NCBI GenBank assembly: GCA_963801055.1
Contig: CAWDDE010000001.1
Coordinates: 934,753-998,752 of the forward strand
DNA length: 64,000 bases
Origin: DASUPK01 sp963801055
GTDB taxonomy: Bacteria > Actinomycetota > Thermoleophilia > Solirubrobacterales > 70-9
Direction of reading: 5' to 3'
Shown: positions 9,293 through 17,135 of the stretch, one piece after another
Layout: each line of letters opens with the position of its first letter
Position numbering within the stretch: position 1 is the first letter of the stretch
Program-made: the position numbers and the translations under genes
Notes under the pieces: model-generated
Told to the model about the DNA's origin: nothing
Databases searched by the model: none
Seen by the model: the letters and a program-made list of their open reading frames with translations, nothing else

Positions 9293-10030
9293 CTACCCGC
9301 CCGCTGAGCTCGGCCCCTGCTTCGGTCGGAGCTCGGTGATGTCGGCCTGCCCGGCGTCCTCACCCGTGAAGTGGGTGAGCCGCTGCTCCAGCGACGTGAT
9401 CCGGTCGGAGAGCTCCTTGATCGCGTCGGCGATCGGGTCGGGCAGGTGGATCCAGTCGGTGTCCGGCCCCTCAACCCGCTTGCCCTCCACGCGCACCGGG
9501 TGGCCGGGATTGCCGACGACGGTGGTGTGGTCCGGAACGTCCTCGATCACAACGGTGTTCGCCCCGACCTTCGCGTTGCGGCCGACGGTCACGGGGCCGA
9601 GCAGCTTGGCGCCCGACCCGACCGTGACGTCGTCCTCGAGCGTCGGATGGCGCTTGCCGCGGGCGAAGCCGGTCCCCCCCAGGGTGACGCCCTGATACAG
9701 CGTCACCCGGTCTCCGATCTCGGCGGTCTCACCGATCACCACGCCCGAGCCGTGATCGATGAAGAAGTCGGGGCCGATCTTGGCGGCGGGGTGGATTTCG
9801 ACGCCTGTGATCGCGCGACTCGCATAGGCGATCGTGCGCGGAACCAGCGGCACCTCCGCCTCCCAGAGCGCGTGCGCCACCCGGTGCGCGAGCAGGGCCT
9901 GGACCCCGGCCCAGCCGGTGAGGATCTCGAGCGTGCCGATGCCGCGAGCGGCGGGGTCACGCTCACGGGCCGAGGCGACGTCGGACGACACCTCTTTGAC
10001 CACGCGCCTCAGCGTTCCTATGCCAAGCAC
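9293..10030 (-). CDS. cysE: Serine O-acetyltransferase
   Basis: CysE makes O-acetylserine from serine and acetyl-CoA, the first step of cysteine synthesis. The 245-residue protein has an N-terminal helical part (LEILTGWAGVQALLAHRVAHAL), then left-handed beta-helix hexapeptides from EIHPAAKIGPDFFIDHGSG through VVIGETAEIGD to the GVTLGGTG loop. Past the fold comes a helical tail (IADAIKELSDRITSLEQRLTHF) that may form a coiled coil. It sits 27 bp downstream of cysK, so the two sequential pathway enzymes are probably co-transcribed. Confidence 0.95.
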   Translation of the reverse strand: MLGIGTLRRVVKEVSSDVASARERDPAARGIGTLEILTGWAGVQALLAHRVAHALWEAEVPLVPRTIAYASRAITGVEIHPAAKIGPDFFIDHGSGVVIGETAEIGDRVTLYQGVTLGGTGFARGKRHPTLEDDVTVGSGAKLLGPVTVGRNAKVGANTVVIEDVPDHTTVVGNPGHPVRVEGKRVEGPDTDWIHLPDPIADAIKELSDRITSLEQRLTHFTGEDAGQADITELRPKQGPSSAGG

Positions 10031-10057
10031 GCTTCGAAGCTTAGGGAGCAGCGACCG

Positions 10058-11011
10058 CTAGGAGGGGGCGAAAAACGGCAGCGACATGTAGCGCTCACCC
10101 GAGTCCGGCACGATCACCACGATCCGCTTTCCCGCCATCTCCTCGCGTGCGGCGAGATCGAGCGCGGCACGCACCGCCGCTCCCGCCGAGATCCCGATCA
10201 ACAGCCCCTCGCGGCGGGCGGCGGCGCGGGCCGTATCGAGCGCATCCTCATCGCTCACGCCGACGAGCTCGTCGATCACCTCGCCGTCGAGCACGTCGGG
10301 CACGAAGCCGGCGCCGATCCCCTGGATCTTGTGCGGGCCCGGCTGGCCCCCCGAGAGCACGGGCGAGGCAGCAGGCTCGACGCCGATCACGCTCACATCG
10401 GGACGGCGCTCCTTGAGCACCTGCCCGACGCCGGTGATCGTGCCGCCGGTGCCGATGCCCGCGACGAATGCATCGACCTGACCGTCGAGGTCGCGCCAGA
10501 TCTCCTCGGCCGTGGTCCGGCGGTGGATCTCCGGGTTGGCGGGGTTCGAGAACTGCTGCGGGATGAAGCCTCCGTTCTCGGCGGCGAGCCTGTTGGCGAG
10601 TTCCACTGCCTCGTTCATGCCTCCCAGCGACGGGGTCTCGTAGACCTCGGCGCCGTAGGTGCGAAGCAGCGCGGTTCGTTCGCGGCTCATGCCCTCCGGC
10701 AGGGTCAGGATCAGGTGATAGTCACGCGCCGCGGCGACCAGCGCCAGTGCAATGCCGGTGTTGCCGCTGGTCGGCTCGACGATCACGGAGCGGCCGCGCT
10801 CGATCAGTCCGTCGCGCTCCGCGGCGTCGATCATCGCCACTCCGATCCGGTCCTTGACCGAGCCCCCCGGGTTGAAGAACTCGAGCTTGGCGATCACGTC
10901 GCCGGGCAGGTCAGCGCCCAGGCGCGGCAGCGCGACGAGGGGCGTGTGCCCCACCACGGCGGAGCTCTCCGCTCCCACCCGGAGGGTGGTGACGATCCCG
11001 TTGGCGGCCAT
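10058..11011 (-). CDS. cysK: Cysteine synthase A (O-acetylserine sulfhydrylase)
   Basis: PLP-dependent enzyme replacing the acetate of O-acetylserine with sulfide to give cysteine. The 317-residue protein shows the PLP-Lys motif NPGGSVKDR, the phosphate/asparagine loop PTSGNTGIALA, the cofactor-holding GIGTGGTITGVG and the C-terminal GISAGAAV. Its product-forming partner CysE follows directly. A motif at the end (VVIVPDSGERY) completes the family pattern. Confidence 0.97.
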   Translation of the reverse strand: MAANGIVTTLRVGAESSAVVGHTPLVALPRLGADLPGDVIAKLEFFNPGGSVKDRIGVAMIDAAERDGLIERGRSVIVEPTSGNTGIALALVAAARDYHLILTLPEGMSRERTALLRTYGAEVYETPSLGGMNEAVELANRLAAENGGFIPQQFSNPANPEIHRRTTAEEIWRDLDGQVDAFVAGIGTGGTITGVGQVLKERRPDVSVIGVEPAASPVLSGGQPGPHKIQGIGAGFVPDVLDGEVIDELVGVSDEDALDTARAAARREGLLIGISAGAAVRAALDLAAREEMAGKRIVVIVPDSGERYMSLPFFAPS

Positions 11012-11020
11012 CGGACAAAA

Positions 11021-11566
11021 CTACCGGAACCGGGTCAGGTTTCCGGTGATTCCGTTTTCCGGCCCGCCGCAGACCTTGAAGCCGTACCGGCGAGCGAGGG
11101 CGCTCGCCTCGGCGTTGTGCTCTGCGAGGCGTATCTGCAAGCTTCGAATCTCCTTGGCGTTCCTCTGGTCATAGGCGTCGGCCCAGTCCTCGAGGTCGGT
11201 GATCTGGGCGCTGAGGATCGAGAGCAGCGATGCGAGACTGGCCGCGTCGGCACTCGGATGCTGGAGCGCCAGCAGTCCTTTCACCTCGGCCATCTGGTTG
11301 GCGGCCTGCTGGTGAAGAAGTGCGGCCACTTCGCGGGTCTCTTCGGACGTGATCGGTGCCAGTTCGGCCACCCGTTGCTCGAGCTCCTCGCGCTTGGCCT
11401 CCTCGGTCTTGCAGATCGCATCAGCGTGTGCGATGTACTCGGCCTTCGTCAGCGGCTCTGCGCTCGTCTGCGTCCCGAATTGCGTGACGGTCTTCGTGCC
11501 ACCACCACCGCATCCCGCAATCGCAAGGCCGGCGACTACAGCAATAGCCCCAACAAGCCGAGCCAC
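11021..11566 (-). CDS. Putative lipoprotein, unknown function
   Basis: From the GTG at 11566 the product is 181 residues, with a signal peptide and lipobox (VGAIAVVAGLAIAGCGGGG), so it should be anchored outside the membrane. The mature part is mainly helical and charged (TKAEYIAHADAICKTEE, later LASLLSILSAQITDLEDW), a pattern seen in many actinobacterial lipoproteins that start with ADAICxxxN/E. An ATG at 11671 in the same frame would add 35 residues before the signal peptide and is less likely. It starts the run lipoprotein-cysK-cysE-pcrA-folD, ending only 9 bp before the cysK start. Confidence 0.75.
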   Translation of the reverse strand: MARLVGAIAVVAGLAIAGCGGGGTKTVTQFGTQTSAEPLTKAEYIAHADAICKTEEAKREELEQRVAELAPITSEETREVAALLHQQAANQMAEVKGLLALQHPSADAASLASLLSILSAQITDLEDWADAYDQRNAKEIRSLQIRLAEHNAEASALARRYGFKVCGGPENGITGNLTRFR

Positions 11567-11836
11567 AGGATCGCCTGAAGAGGAATCCCCGACAGGCCTT
11601 GCCGCCTCCGGTCTAACCAGGAGTGGTCCCCGACGACCAGGCCGACTTCTTCCAGGCATCTCGCGCTTCATTAGCGTGCTCTTCGGGGAAGGCTGCCGAA
11701 AGCGGGAAATGAGCGTAGCGGGAGATCCTGCCTAGTCGGGCATGTGGCACGACAGTCCACCGCGGAGAGACCGAGCGGCCAGCAGGCAGCAGGGCAGGCG
11801 GCTAGGCTGAGATCCGGCTAACCACGGAGGTTCCCT

Positions 11837-12154
11837 ATGGCAACGTTCGCCGTCATCGCCGAGCATCCGCCCAACCTCTGCCCGACCTCGAATGCTCAGA
11901 CGCGGCAGATGATGAAGGAGGGCGCCGGCCAGATCCCGCAGCTCGCCGAGCAGCTCGGCGTCAATATCGTCACCCTGCGCATCTTCGGCCCGGACCACAT
12001 CATCCTCGCGGTCGTCGAGGCGGACGACATTGATTCCGTCAGGGCCTTCGCCTTGAAGAGCCGCCTCATGCAGTGGAACACGGTAAACATCCACGCCACC
12101 TACTCGATTGAGGAGGCGATCCCGCTGATCGACGAGTTGGAGCCCATCTTCTAG
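11837..12154 (+). CDS. Small conserved-looking protein of 105 residues, DUF3303/GYD-like fold suspected
   Basis: The ATG is preceded by CGGAGG at good distance. The protein is compact alpha/beta: MATFAVIAEHPPNLCPTSN, a helix KEGAGQIPQLAEQLGVN, a strand VTLRIFGPDHIILAVVEAD, then SVRAFALKSRLMQWNTVNIH. This resembles ferredoxin-like dimeric barrels, in which HxxxxAVVEAxD and MQWNTV segments are common, but no specific activity can be assigned. It has its own promoter region after a 165-bp gap. Confidence 0.7.
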   Translation: MATFAVIAEHPPNLCPTSNAQTRQMMKEGAGQIPQLAEQLGVNIVTLRIFGPDHIILAVVEADDIDSVRAFALKSRLMQWNTVNIHATYSIEEAIPLIDELEPIF

Positions 12155-12255
12155 GGCAACACGCTCGGCGCGCGCCAGCGGTCACCCGGCGGTCTTTTGC
12201 GGGCAGTTCTGGGCCGGCACCTTCCTATGTCCATGTCGCGAGATACTGCGTGGCG

Positions 12256-12522
12256 ATGTCGCATCAGAACGTCGAATTGGTTCGTCGATGGGCGGAATGC
12301 CTTGCGGGCGGGGAATTGCCGCTTGAGCTGTCCGACCCCGAGCTCCGGCTCGACAACATCGTCCAGTTCCCGATCACCGGGCCCTACCACGGACACGAGG
12401 GCCTTCGGCGCTGGTGGCAAGACGTCGCGGAAGCATTTGAGGAGATTCGATTCGAGGTCGAGGAGTTGATCGATCTCGACGATGAGAACCAGGCACTCAA
12501 GGCCGCCGGGCTGCGGGAGTAG
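12256..12522 (+). CDS. SnoaL-like domain protein, internally shortened
   Basis: MSHQNVELVRRWAECLAGG and the following GPYHGHEGLRRWWQDVAEAF are typical of the NTF2-like SnoaL family, which is abundant in this bacterial class. Family members run about 130 residues. This one has 88 and passes from the middle strand VEELIDLDDE straight to the usual C-terminal end ALKAAGLRE, so the last two or three beta strands are missing although the reading frame is kept. The ATG at 12256 is preferred to the GTG at 12250. Activity is doubtful. Confidence 0.65.
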   Translation: MSHQNVELVRRWAECLAGGELPLELSDPELRLDNIVQFPITGPYHGHEGLRRWWQDVAEAFEEIRFEVEELIDLDDENQALKAAGLRE

Positions 12523-12525
12523 GCG

Positions 12526-12846
12526 ATGTCGCGGGAGGAGCGCATCGCGGAAAACGAGGTCTTTTGCCGGGACCTCAACAGGAGCAAGGACGACTGGCTC
12601 AGGGGTGGCGTTCTGGCGGCAGGTTTTCGATGCGAGTGCTGGCGGATCGACTGCGCCGTCCGCATACGACTGTCCAGGCGGGAATGGCAGGAGGTCCGCT
12701 CGCGTCCGGAGCGCTTCGCTGTCGCGCCCGGGCACACAGCCAACGACGTCGAACCGGGCGTTGAAGAGGTGGTCAAGGAATACGAACACTTCTGGATCGT
12801 CGAAAAGCGCGGCGAGGCGGGAGAGATAGCCGCGAAGCGGGCGTAG
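12526..12846 (+). CDS. Small CxCx4C protein of unknown function
   Basis: The 106-residue product begins three bases after the SnoaL-like gene. The core contains RCECWRIDC (CxCx4C) and a conserved-looking arrangement LSRREWQEVRSRPERFAVAPGH, then a C-terminal EYEHFWIVEKRGEAGEIA. From memory of the group, similar proteins are widespread in Thermoleophilia; I know of no assigned function. The cysteines could bind a metal. No signal peptide is seen. Confidence 0.7.
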   Translation: MSREERIAENEVFCRDLNRSKDDWLRGGVLAAGFRCECWRIDCAVRIRLSRREWQEVRSRPERFAVAPGHTANDVEPGVEEVVKEYEHFWIVEKRGEAGEIAAKRA

Positions 12847-12868
12847 CCGATGATTAGGCTCTCGTGGG

Positions 12869-13408
12869 ATGGGTGGCACCCTCAACGAGGAACTATCGCG
12901 TGAGGCCGCGACATCGGGGATTCGACGTGCCGTGGAAACCGGGACCTACTACGGCGACAGCGCGATCAAGCTCAGCCGCATCTTCGAGCGAGTAGAGACG
13001 ATCGAACTATCGCGGCGCCTCGCGCTGCGCTCCTGGCTGCGTCTGCTTCGCTACCGGAATGTGCATCTCCGACTTGGCGATTCCAGCAAGCTCCTCAAAC
13101 CGTCCTCCGAACCGACGCTCTACTGGCTCGATAGTCACTGGAGTGGTGGAAACACCGCGGGCGCGGACCGGCCGTGCCCGCTTCTCTCTGAGATCCAGGC
13201 AACATCGCCGGGGACCTTTGGCGACTGGTACCTGATCGATGACGCGCGCCTTTTCACCGGCCGGCTTGATTCAGGGCTTGACCCGGTGCAGTGGCCGACG
13301 ATTGACCAAATCCGAGAACTCATAGCGGTGGTCCGGCCTGGATATGAGGTCTCGGTGCGCAAAGATCTCGACGTAATCGTCGTGAGGCCATCCGCCTACG
13401 GCTTCTAG
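12869..13408 (+). CDS. Methyltransferase-like protein
   Basis: The 179-residue protein has the start of a Rossmann methyltransferase fold: AVETGTYYGDSAIKLSRIF (the motif I region, as in proteins reading ETGTxxGxS/T), an acidic strand end VETIELS, and YWLDSHWSGG. These resemble class I SAM-dependent or FkbM-like methyltransferases that act on sugars or lipids. It is shorter than usual, and no substrate is suggested by neighbours. The ATG at 12869 has only a weak ribosome-binding site. Confidence 0.6.
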   Translation: MGGTLNEELSREAATSGIRRAVETGTYYGDSAIKLSRIFERVETIELSRRLALRSWLRLLRYRNVHLRLGDSSKLLKPSSEPTLYWLDSHWSGGNTAGADRPCPLLSEIQATSPGTFGDWYLIDDARLFTGRLDSGLDPVQWPTIDQIRELIAVVRPGYEVSVRKDLDVIVVRPSAYGF

Positions 13409-13501
13409 CTGCTGCCCCGCGCCGCCACGACTGGGAGGGCAAGTAGTCCGGTGAGGCAGAGGGGTGACCTGGTCCACCGCCGCCCCTCTTGAACTTCCGC
13501 C

Positions 13502-13984
13502 CTAGCGCAGCTGGCCCCGGATCGCGCCGAGCGGGAAACCCGGATCGGTGTGGTAGTTGACGTAGAAGGCGCTCGGGTCTTGGCAGAGGTCGGCGGGGTC
13601 GATCGTGCCCATCAACGGCGTCACCACGTCGCGCTGCTTGATGTGGCGCGCATTCGTCGCCGGGGCAGGTGGCACGAACAGCTCCACCACGATGGGGCCA
13701 TTGAATCCGACCTCCTCCTGGTGGATATGGCCCGCAAAAAAGTTCTCTCGGTTCTTATTGTTGATCTGGGTCTTGAACTCGATCGTGTCGTCGTTTCTGA
13801 CCTTGATATGTGTGTGGCCCTTGGCGGTGGAGGTCGTGGAGGGCACCTCGTTCTTGGCCGCCAGCTTCGCGTGCAGGACGCACATCACGCCCCGGCCGCT
13901 CTTCGCCGACCCCACGCTCGCGGGGAGCGCGGCAACAGCGCACGCGACAACGAGACAGAGGATCAGACGCCGCATGTGCCTCAT
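13502..13984 (-). CDS. Secreted CHRD-domain-like protein
   Basis: The 160-residue product starts MRHMRRLILCLVVACAVAAL, a signal peptide ending near ASVGSAKS. The mature part reads like a CHRD domain: KLAAKNEVPSTTSTAKG, FFAGHIHQEEVGFNGPIVVEL and a closing YVNYHTDPGFPLGAIRGQL, which is the hallmark end of that family. CHRD proteins are extracellular and of unclear biochemical role. It is the only member visible here and is transcribed alone. Confidence 0.85.
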   Translation of the reverse strand: MRHMRRLILCLVVACAVAALPASVGSAKSGRGVMCVLHAKLAAKNEVPSTTSTAKGHTHIKVRNDDTIEFKTQINNKNRENFFAGHIHQEEVGFNGPIVVELFVPPAPATNARHIKQRDVVTPLMGTIDPADLCQDPSAFYVNYHTDPGFPLGAIRGQLR

Positions 13985-14091
13985 CTTACCCTTGGCCCCC
14001 AGGTTCGCAACCTCCGAGGTGTTCGACACGCCAGGACTGGGAGGGTCAATAGCCCAGTTGCCCCCGGTCGGCCTACCAAAAGGGCGAACAA

Positions 14092-14122
14092 GAACCGGGG
14101 CGCCCAATGAGCGCCCCGGTTC
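14092..14122 (-). terminator. Intrinsic terminator behind the small secreted-protein gene
   Basis: An 11-bp perfect stem AACCGGGGCGC / GCGCCCCGGTT with a 7-base loop lies 70 bp past the stop of the gene at 14192-14566. Read on the minus strand, the stem is followed by TTCTTGTTCG, a modest T-rich tail. Confidence 0.7.
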
Positions 14123-14191
14123 CACAACCAGCTAATCGAGTCCGTTCTCCTATCTAGAGGCTGTTCGTATCGGTACCAGTGAAGCCGCACA

Positions 14192-14566
14192 TTAGGCCCG
14201 GGCATCCTGAGCTTGCTGCGGCAGGTCGCTGATCGGCCTCCCGTTGCCCTGGCCCGGGAACGGGTCGGGACAACTGGGGCCTCCGTTCGGGCCGTTGGGC
14301 GGACCATTCGGCTGGCCGTTCTGCAGCTGCCCGTTCGCGTCCTGCTTGTTGAAGCCGCACTTCTTGCCCTTTCGACCTTGGCTGGGTAGATCGGTGAGCT
14401 GCTTCTTCCGGACACCCTTCCCCTTCGCCTTGCATGGCTTGGAACTCCCGACGCCGCCGTTCGGCACGCCGCCTGGGTTGGCGAGCGAGCTCGCGATCGG
14501 GAAGGAAAGAGCCAGCGCCGAACCGGTCACCAGCACCGCGACCTGCCGCATCATCCGTGACTTCAT
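14192..14566 (-). CDS. Small secreted low-complexity protein
   Basis: The ATG at 14566 follows AGGAAGG. The 124-residue product has a signal peptide (MKSRMMRQVAVLVTGSALAL, cleavage near SSLANP) and a mature region rich in Gly, Asn, Pro and Gln (NGQLQNGQPNGPPNGPNGG), with four Cys in total. No domain was recognised. The composition suggests a disordered cell-surface or secreted peptide. Confidence 0.6.
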   Translation of the reverse strand: MKSRMMRQVAVLVTGSALALSFPIASSLANPGGVPNGGVGSSKPCKAKGKGVRKKQLTDLPSQGRKGKKCGFNKQDANGQLQNGQPNGPPNGPNGGPSCPDPFPGQGNGRPISDLPQQAQDARA

Positions 14567-14811
14567 TTATCACCTTCCTGGCATCTTCTGGGTGTGCGCA
14601 CAGTGACTCCTTAAGCGTCGAGCCCCGCCACGAGGTTACGCCCTCAGGTCAGACGCCGTCCCATAGAGGCAACCATTTGTGAGTAGGGAGCAGGTCAGCC
14701 CCGCCGCCGTTGTGGGCGTATCGAAAAAGACTGACTGACGCACCGACTGGCGCACCAGTGGCGCACGGAAGCCGCAAACCGCTTGACAATGCGGAATTGC
14801 TGGCCCTCGGA

Positions 14812-15210
14812 TTAGATGTGGTACATCCCCGCGCCGGCCTCCTCGGCCTCGCGGCGGGCGATGTCGGCTATCGAGGTCGAGCGAAAGGTGGACCTGAGGG
14901 CCTCCACCCCCTCCTCCCATATGCCGCCCGCCTCCTTGCCCTCCTGGCCGACGACGCCGTCGAGCGCCTGGACCACCTCGAGAACGTTGATCTGGTCGGC
15001 CGGGCGGGCGAGCGTGTAGCCACCCCTGGCGCCGCGGTGGCTGACCAGGATCCCGGCGCGCCGCAGCGTCGAGAAGAGCTGCTCGAGGAACTGCACCGGG
15101 ATGCCTCGGCGCTCAGCGACCTGGCCGATCGGCATCGGGCTGTCGCCGGCGCGCGCCAGCTCGGCCAGCGCCACCACCGCATATCGTGACTTTGAGGTGA
15201 CGGAGATCAC
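14812..15210 (-). CDS. Rrf2-family transcriptional regulator
   Basis: From the GTG at 15210 the 132-residue product is a winged-helix Rrf2 protein: ISVTSKSRYAVVALAELAR, the helix PMPIGQVAERRGIPVQFLEQ, the recognition part LFSTLRRAGILVSHRGARGG and YTLARPADQINVLEVVQALDG. The region that holds three cysteines in iron-sulfur members (IscR, NsrR) has none here (VVGQEGKEAGG), so it probably senses something other than an Fe-S cluster. It is divergent from the VanZ-like gene, with 33 bp between the starts. Confidence 0.9.
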   Translation of the reverse strand: MISVTSKSRYAVVALAELARAGDSPMPIGQVAERRGIPVQFLEQLFSTLRRAGILVSHRGARGGYTLARPADQINVLEVVQALDGVVGQEGKEAGGIWEEGVEALRSTFRSTSIADIARREAEEAGAGMYHI

Positions 15211-15243
15211 GCCAACCCTTTTACCGGGCCGGGCGGCGTCGCG

Positions 15244-15672
15244 TTGAATCCGCGCCACCGCGCCTTGGTGCGGGCGATCGCACCGATCGCGCTGATGGGC
15301 GTGATCTTCTTCCTCTCGGCGGAGCCGGCGGCCGGCCACCATCCGTGGTGGGAGGTCATCCTCCGGAAGCTCGGCCACGTCACCGGCTACGCCCTGCTCA
15401 CCGGTCTCTGGTGGTGGGCACTGCGGGGGGTCGTCCGGAGGCCGCTTCTGATCGCCGTCTGCATCGCGCTCGCCTACGCCTGCATCGACGAGTACCACCA
15501 GACCTTCGTCCGCGGCAGGACCGGGACCCCGGTTGACGTCGGTGTCGACGCGATCGGGATGGCGGTCGCGGCCTGGCTGATCAGCGCACGCCGACCCTTC
15601 CGCGGAGGCAGAGGGAGAGTCGACCCTGGAGGACGAGGAGCTTCTAGATCCAGCCTGGCTCGGTCGCCATGA
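15244..15672 (+). CDS. VanZ-like membrane protein
   Basis: The TTG-started, 142-residue product has four membrane segments and VanZ-family landmarks: FFLSAEPAAG after helix 1, LRKLGHVTGYALLTGLWWWAL with the conserved KxxH pair, and DEYHQTFVRGRTGTPVDVGVD in the last loop. VanZ proteins are implicated in low-level teicoplanin resistance, but most chromosomal members have no known role. A polar Arg-rich tail follows the last helix. Confidence 0.85.
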   Translation: MNPRHRALVRAIAPIALMGVIFFLSAEPAAGHHPWWEVILRKLGHVTGYALLTGLWWWALRGVVRRPLLIAVCIALAYACIDEYHQTFVRGRTGTPVDVGVDAIGMAVAAWLISARRPFRGGRGRVDPGGRGASRSSLARSP

Positions 15673-15739
15673 GCAGAGCCTGGGCGCGATGAGGTGCTCC
15701 TCGGCACCCGCAAATCCATTCTCTAGCCCATACGTGGAA

Positions 15740-17134
15740 TCACGTGGGACGGCCGTTGGCCGACTCCGCAGAAAGCCGCTCCACGGCGCGCTCGATCCTC
15801 TCTATGGAGCGGTCTTTGCCCAGGACAGCGAGCGATTCGAAGATCCCCGGCGAGACCGAGGTGCCCGTGATGGCGACCCGGATCGGCTGATAGAGCTGTC
15901 GCGGCTTGACGTCGTGCTCGGCGAGGATCCGGCCCAGCGCAGCCTCGAGCTCCGGAGGCTCGAACGACTCGGCCGCGCGCAGCGCCTCGAGGGCCTCGCT
16001 GAGCAGCGGGAGAGCGCCGTCCGTCATCACCTTGCTCCAGGCCTTCTCGTCGGTCTCCGGCTCCTCGAAGAGGAACTCGATCAGGGGCCAGACCTCGTCG
16101 AGCGTCTGGGCCTTCTCCTGGGCGATCGCGCAGGCGGCGCGGAGGCGCTCGTCGGGTTCCCGGCCGATCTGGCGCGCGACCGTCGCCGTGTACTCGTCGA
16201 GGTCCATCTCGCGCATGAAGCGGCCGTTCAACCAGCGCAGCTTCTGCTCGTCGAAGATCGCGCTCGAGCGACGGACCGCGGCGATGTCGAAGCGCTCGAT
16301 CAACTCCTCGGTGCTCATGATGGTCGTGTCGTCCTGGGTCCCCCATCCCAGCAGGGCGAGGTAGTTCCGCACCGCGGCCGGCAGGTAGCCAGCGTCGCGC
16401 AGCTCCTGCACGCTGGCGGCGCCGTGGCGCTTGGAGAGCTTCTTGCCGTCCGGGCCGTGCAGGAGGGGGAGGTGCGCGTAGCGCGGCGGGGGCTCCCCCA
16501 GCGCCTCCATCACGAGCAGCTGCTTGGGCGTGTTGGAGAGGTGGTCGTCGCCGCGGATCACGTGCGTGATCCCCATATCGGCGTCGTCCACCGCGACGGC
16601 GAAGTTGTAGAGGACCGATCCATCGCCGCGAGCGATTACGAAGTCGTCGGAGCTCTCGTTCGGGAAGCGGACGTCTCCGCGGATTTCGTCGGCGACGACG
16701 GTGTCGCCGGAATCCGGGACCCTGAGCCGGACCGCCGCGCCCGGATCGTCCGAGGGCTCCCCGCGGTAGCCGCGATTGCCGTGCTCCTTCTTCCACGCGG
16801 CCACGTCCTCGCTGGTCGCGGAATCGCGGTAGGCCACGCCCGACTCGAGCAGCTGCTCGAGCGCCTCACGATGGCGATCGGCACGACCGGCCTGGCTCAC
16901 CGGGCCCTCGTCCCAATCGAGTTCGAGCCACCGGAGCGCGTCCAGGATCTGCTCGACGTTCTCCGGAGTCGAGCGCTCGCGGTCCGTGTCCTCGATCCGG
17001 AGCACCACCTCCCCCCCACGTCCCCGGGCGTAGAGCCAGTTGTACAGTGCCGTCCTCGCGCCCCCGATGTGCAGGGCGCCCGTCGGTGACGGGGCGAACC
17101 GGACGCGAACGGGGACTGATGGATCTGAGCTCAC
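15740..17134 (-). CDS. gltX: Glutamate-tRNA ligase
   Basis: Class I aminoacyl-tRNA synthetase charging tRNA(Glu), and tRNA(Gln) where GatCAB is used. From the GTG at 17134, VRVRFAPSPTGALHIGGART holds the HIGH-type motif; LRIEDTDRER, the DDHLSNTPKQLLV segment and the KMSKS-type KKLSKRHGA follow. The 464-residue length fits the bacterial enzyme. Its presence fits the GatCAB operon at the window start, since no glnS or asnS is seen here. The start lies one base from the start of the divergent nfo gene. Confidence 0.97.
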   Translation of the reverse strand: MSSDPSVPVRVRFAPSPTGALHIGGARTALYNWLYARGRGGEVVLRIEDTDRERSTPENVEQILDALRWLELDWDEGPVSQAGRADRHREALEQLLESGVAYRDSATSEDVAAWKKEHGNRGYRGEPSDDPGAAVRLRVPDSGDTVVADEIRGDVRFPNESSDDFVIARGDGSVLYNFAVAVDDADMGITHVIRGDDHLSNTPKQLLVMEALGEPPPRYAHLPLLHGPDGKKLSKRHGAASVQELRDAGYLPAAVRNYLALLGWGTQDDTTIMSTEELIERFDIAAVRRSSAIFDEQKLRWLNGRFMREMDLDEYTATVARQIGREPDERLRAACAIAQEKAQTLDEVWPLIEFLFEEPETDEKAWSKVMTDGALPLLSEALEALRAAESFEPPELEAALGRILAEHDVKPRQLYQPIRVAITGTSVSPGIFESLAVLGKDRSIERIERAVERLSAESANGRPT

Positions 17135-17135
17135 G

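Noticed and set aside
14783..14788. TTGACA as a -35 box on the plus strand
   Set aside because: There is no plus-strand gene for it and no matching -10 at 17 bp; the gene downstream (Rrf2) is on the other strand.
14640..14800. Another integrase tail (peptide GAPVGASVS on the minus strand)
   Set aside because: Similarity to the 53.6-kb relic is limited to a few residues in a low-complexity GAP/GAQ pattern; no catalytic motif.
15723..16796. Arg-rich frames overlapping gltX
   Set aside because: Shadow frames of gltX with extreme Arg/Ala composition and no start signal.
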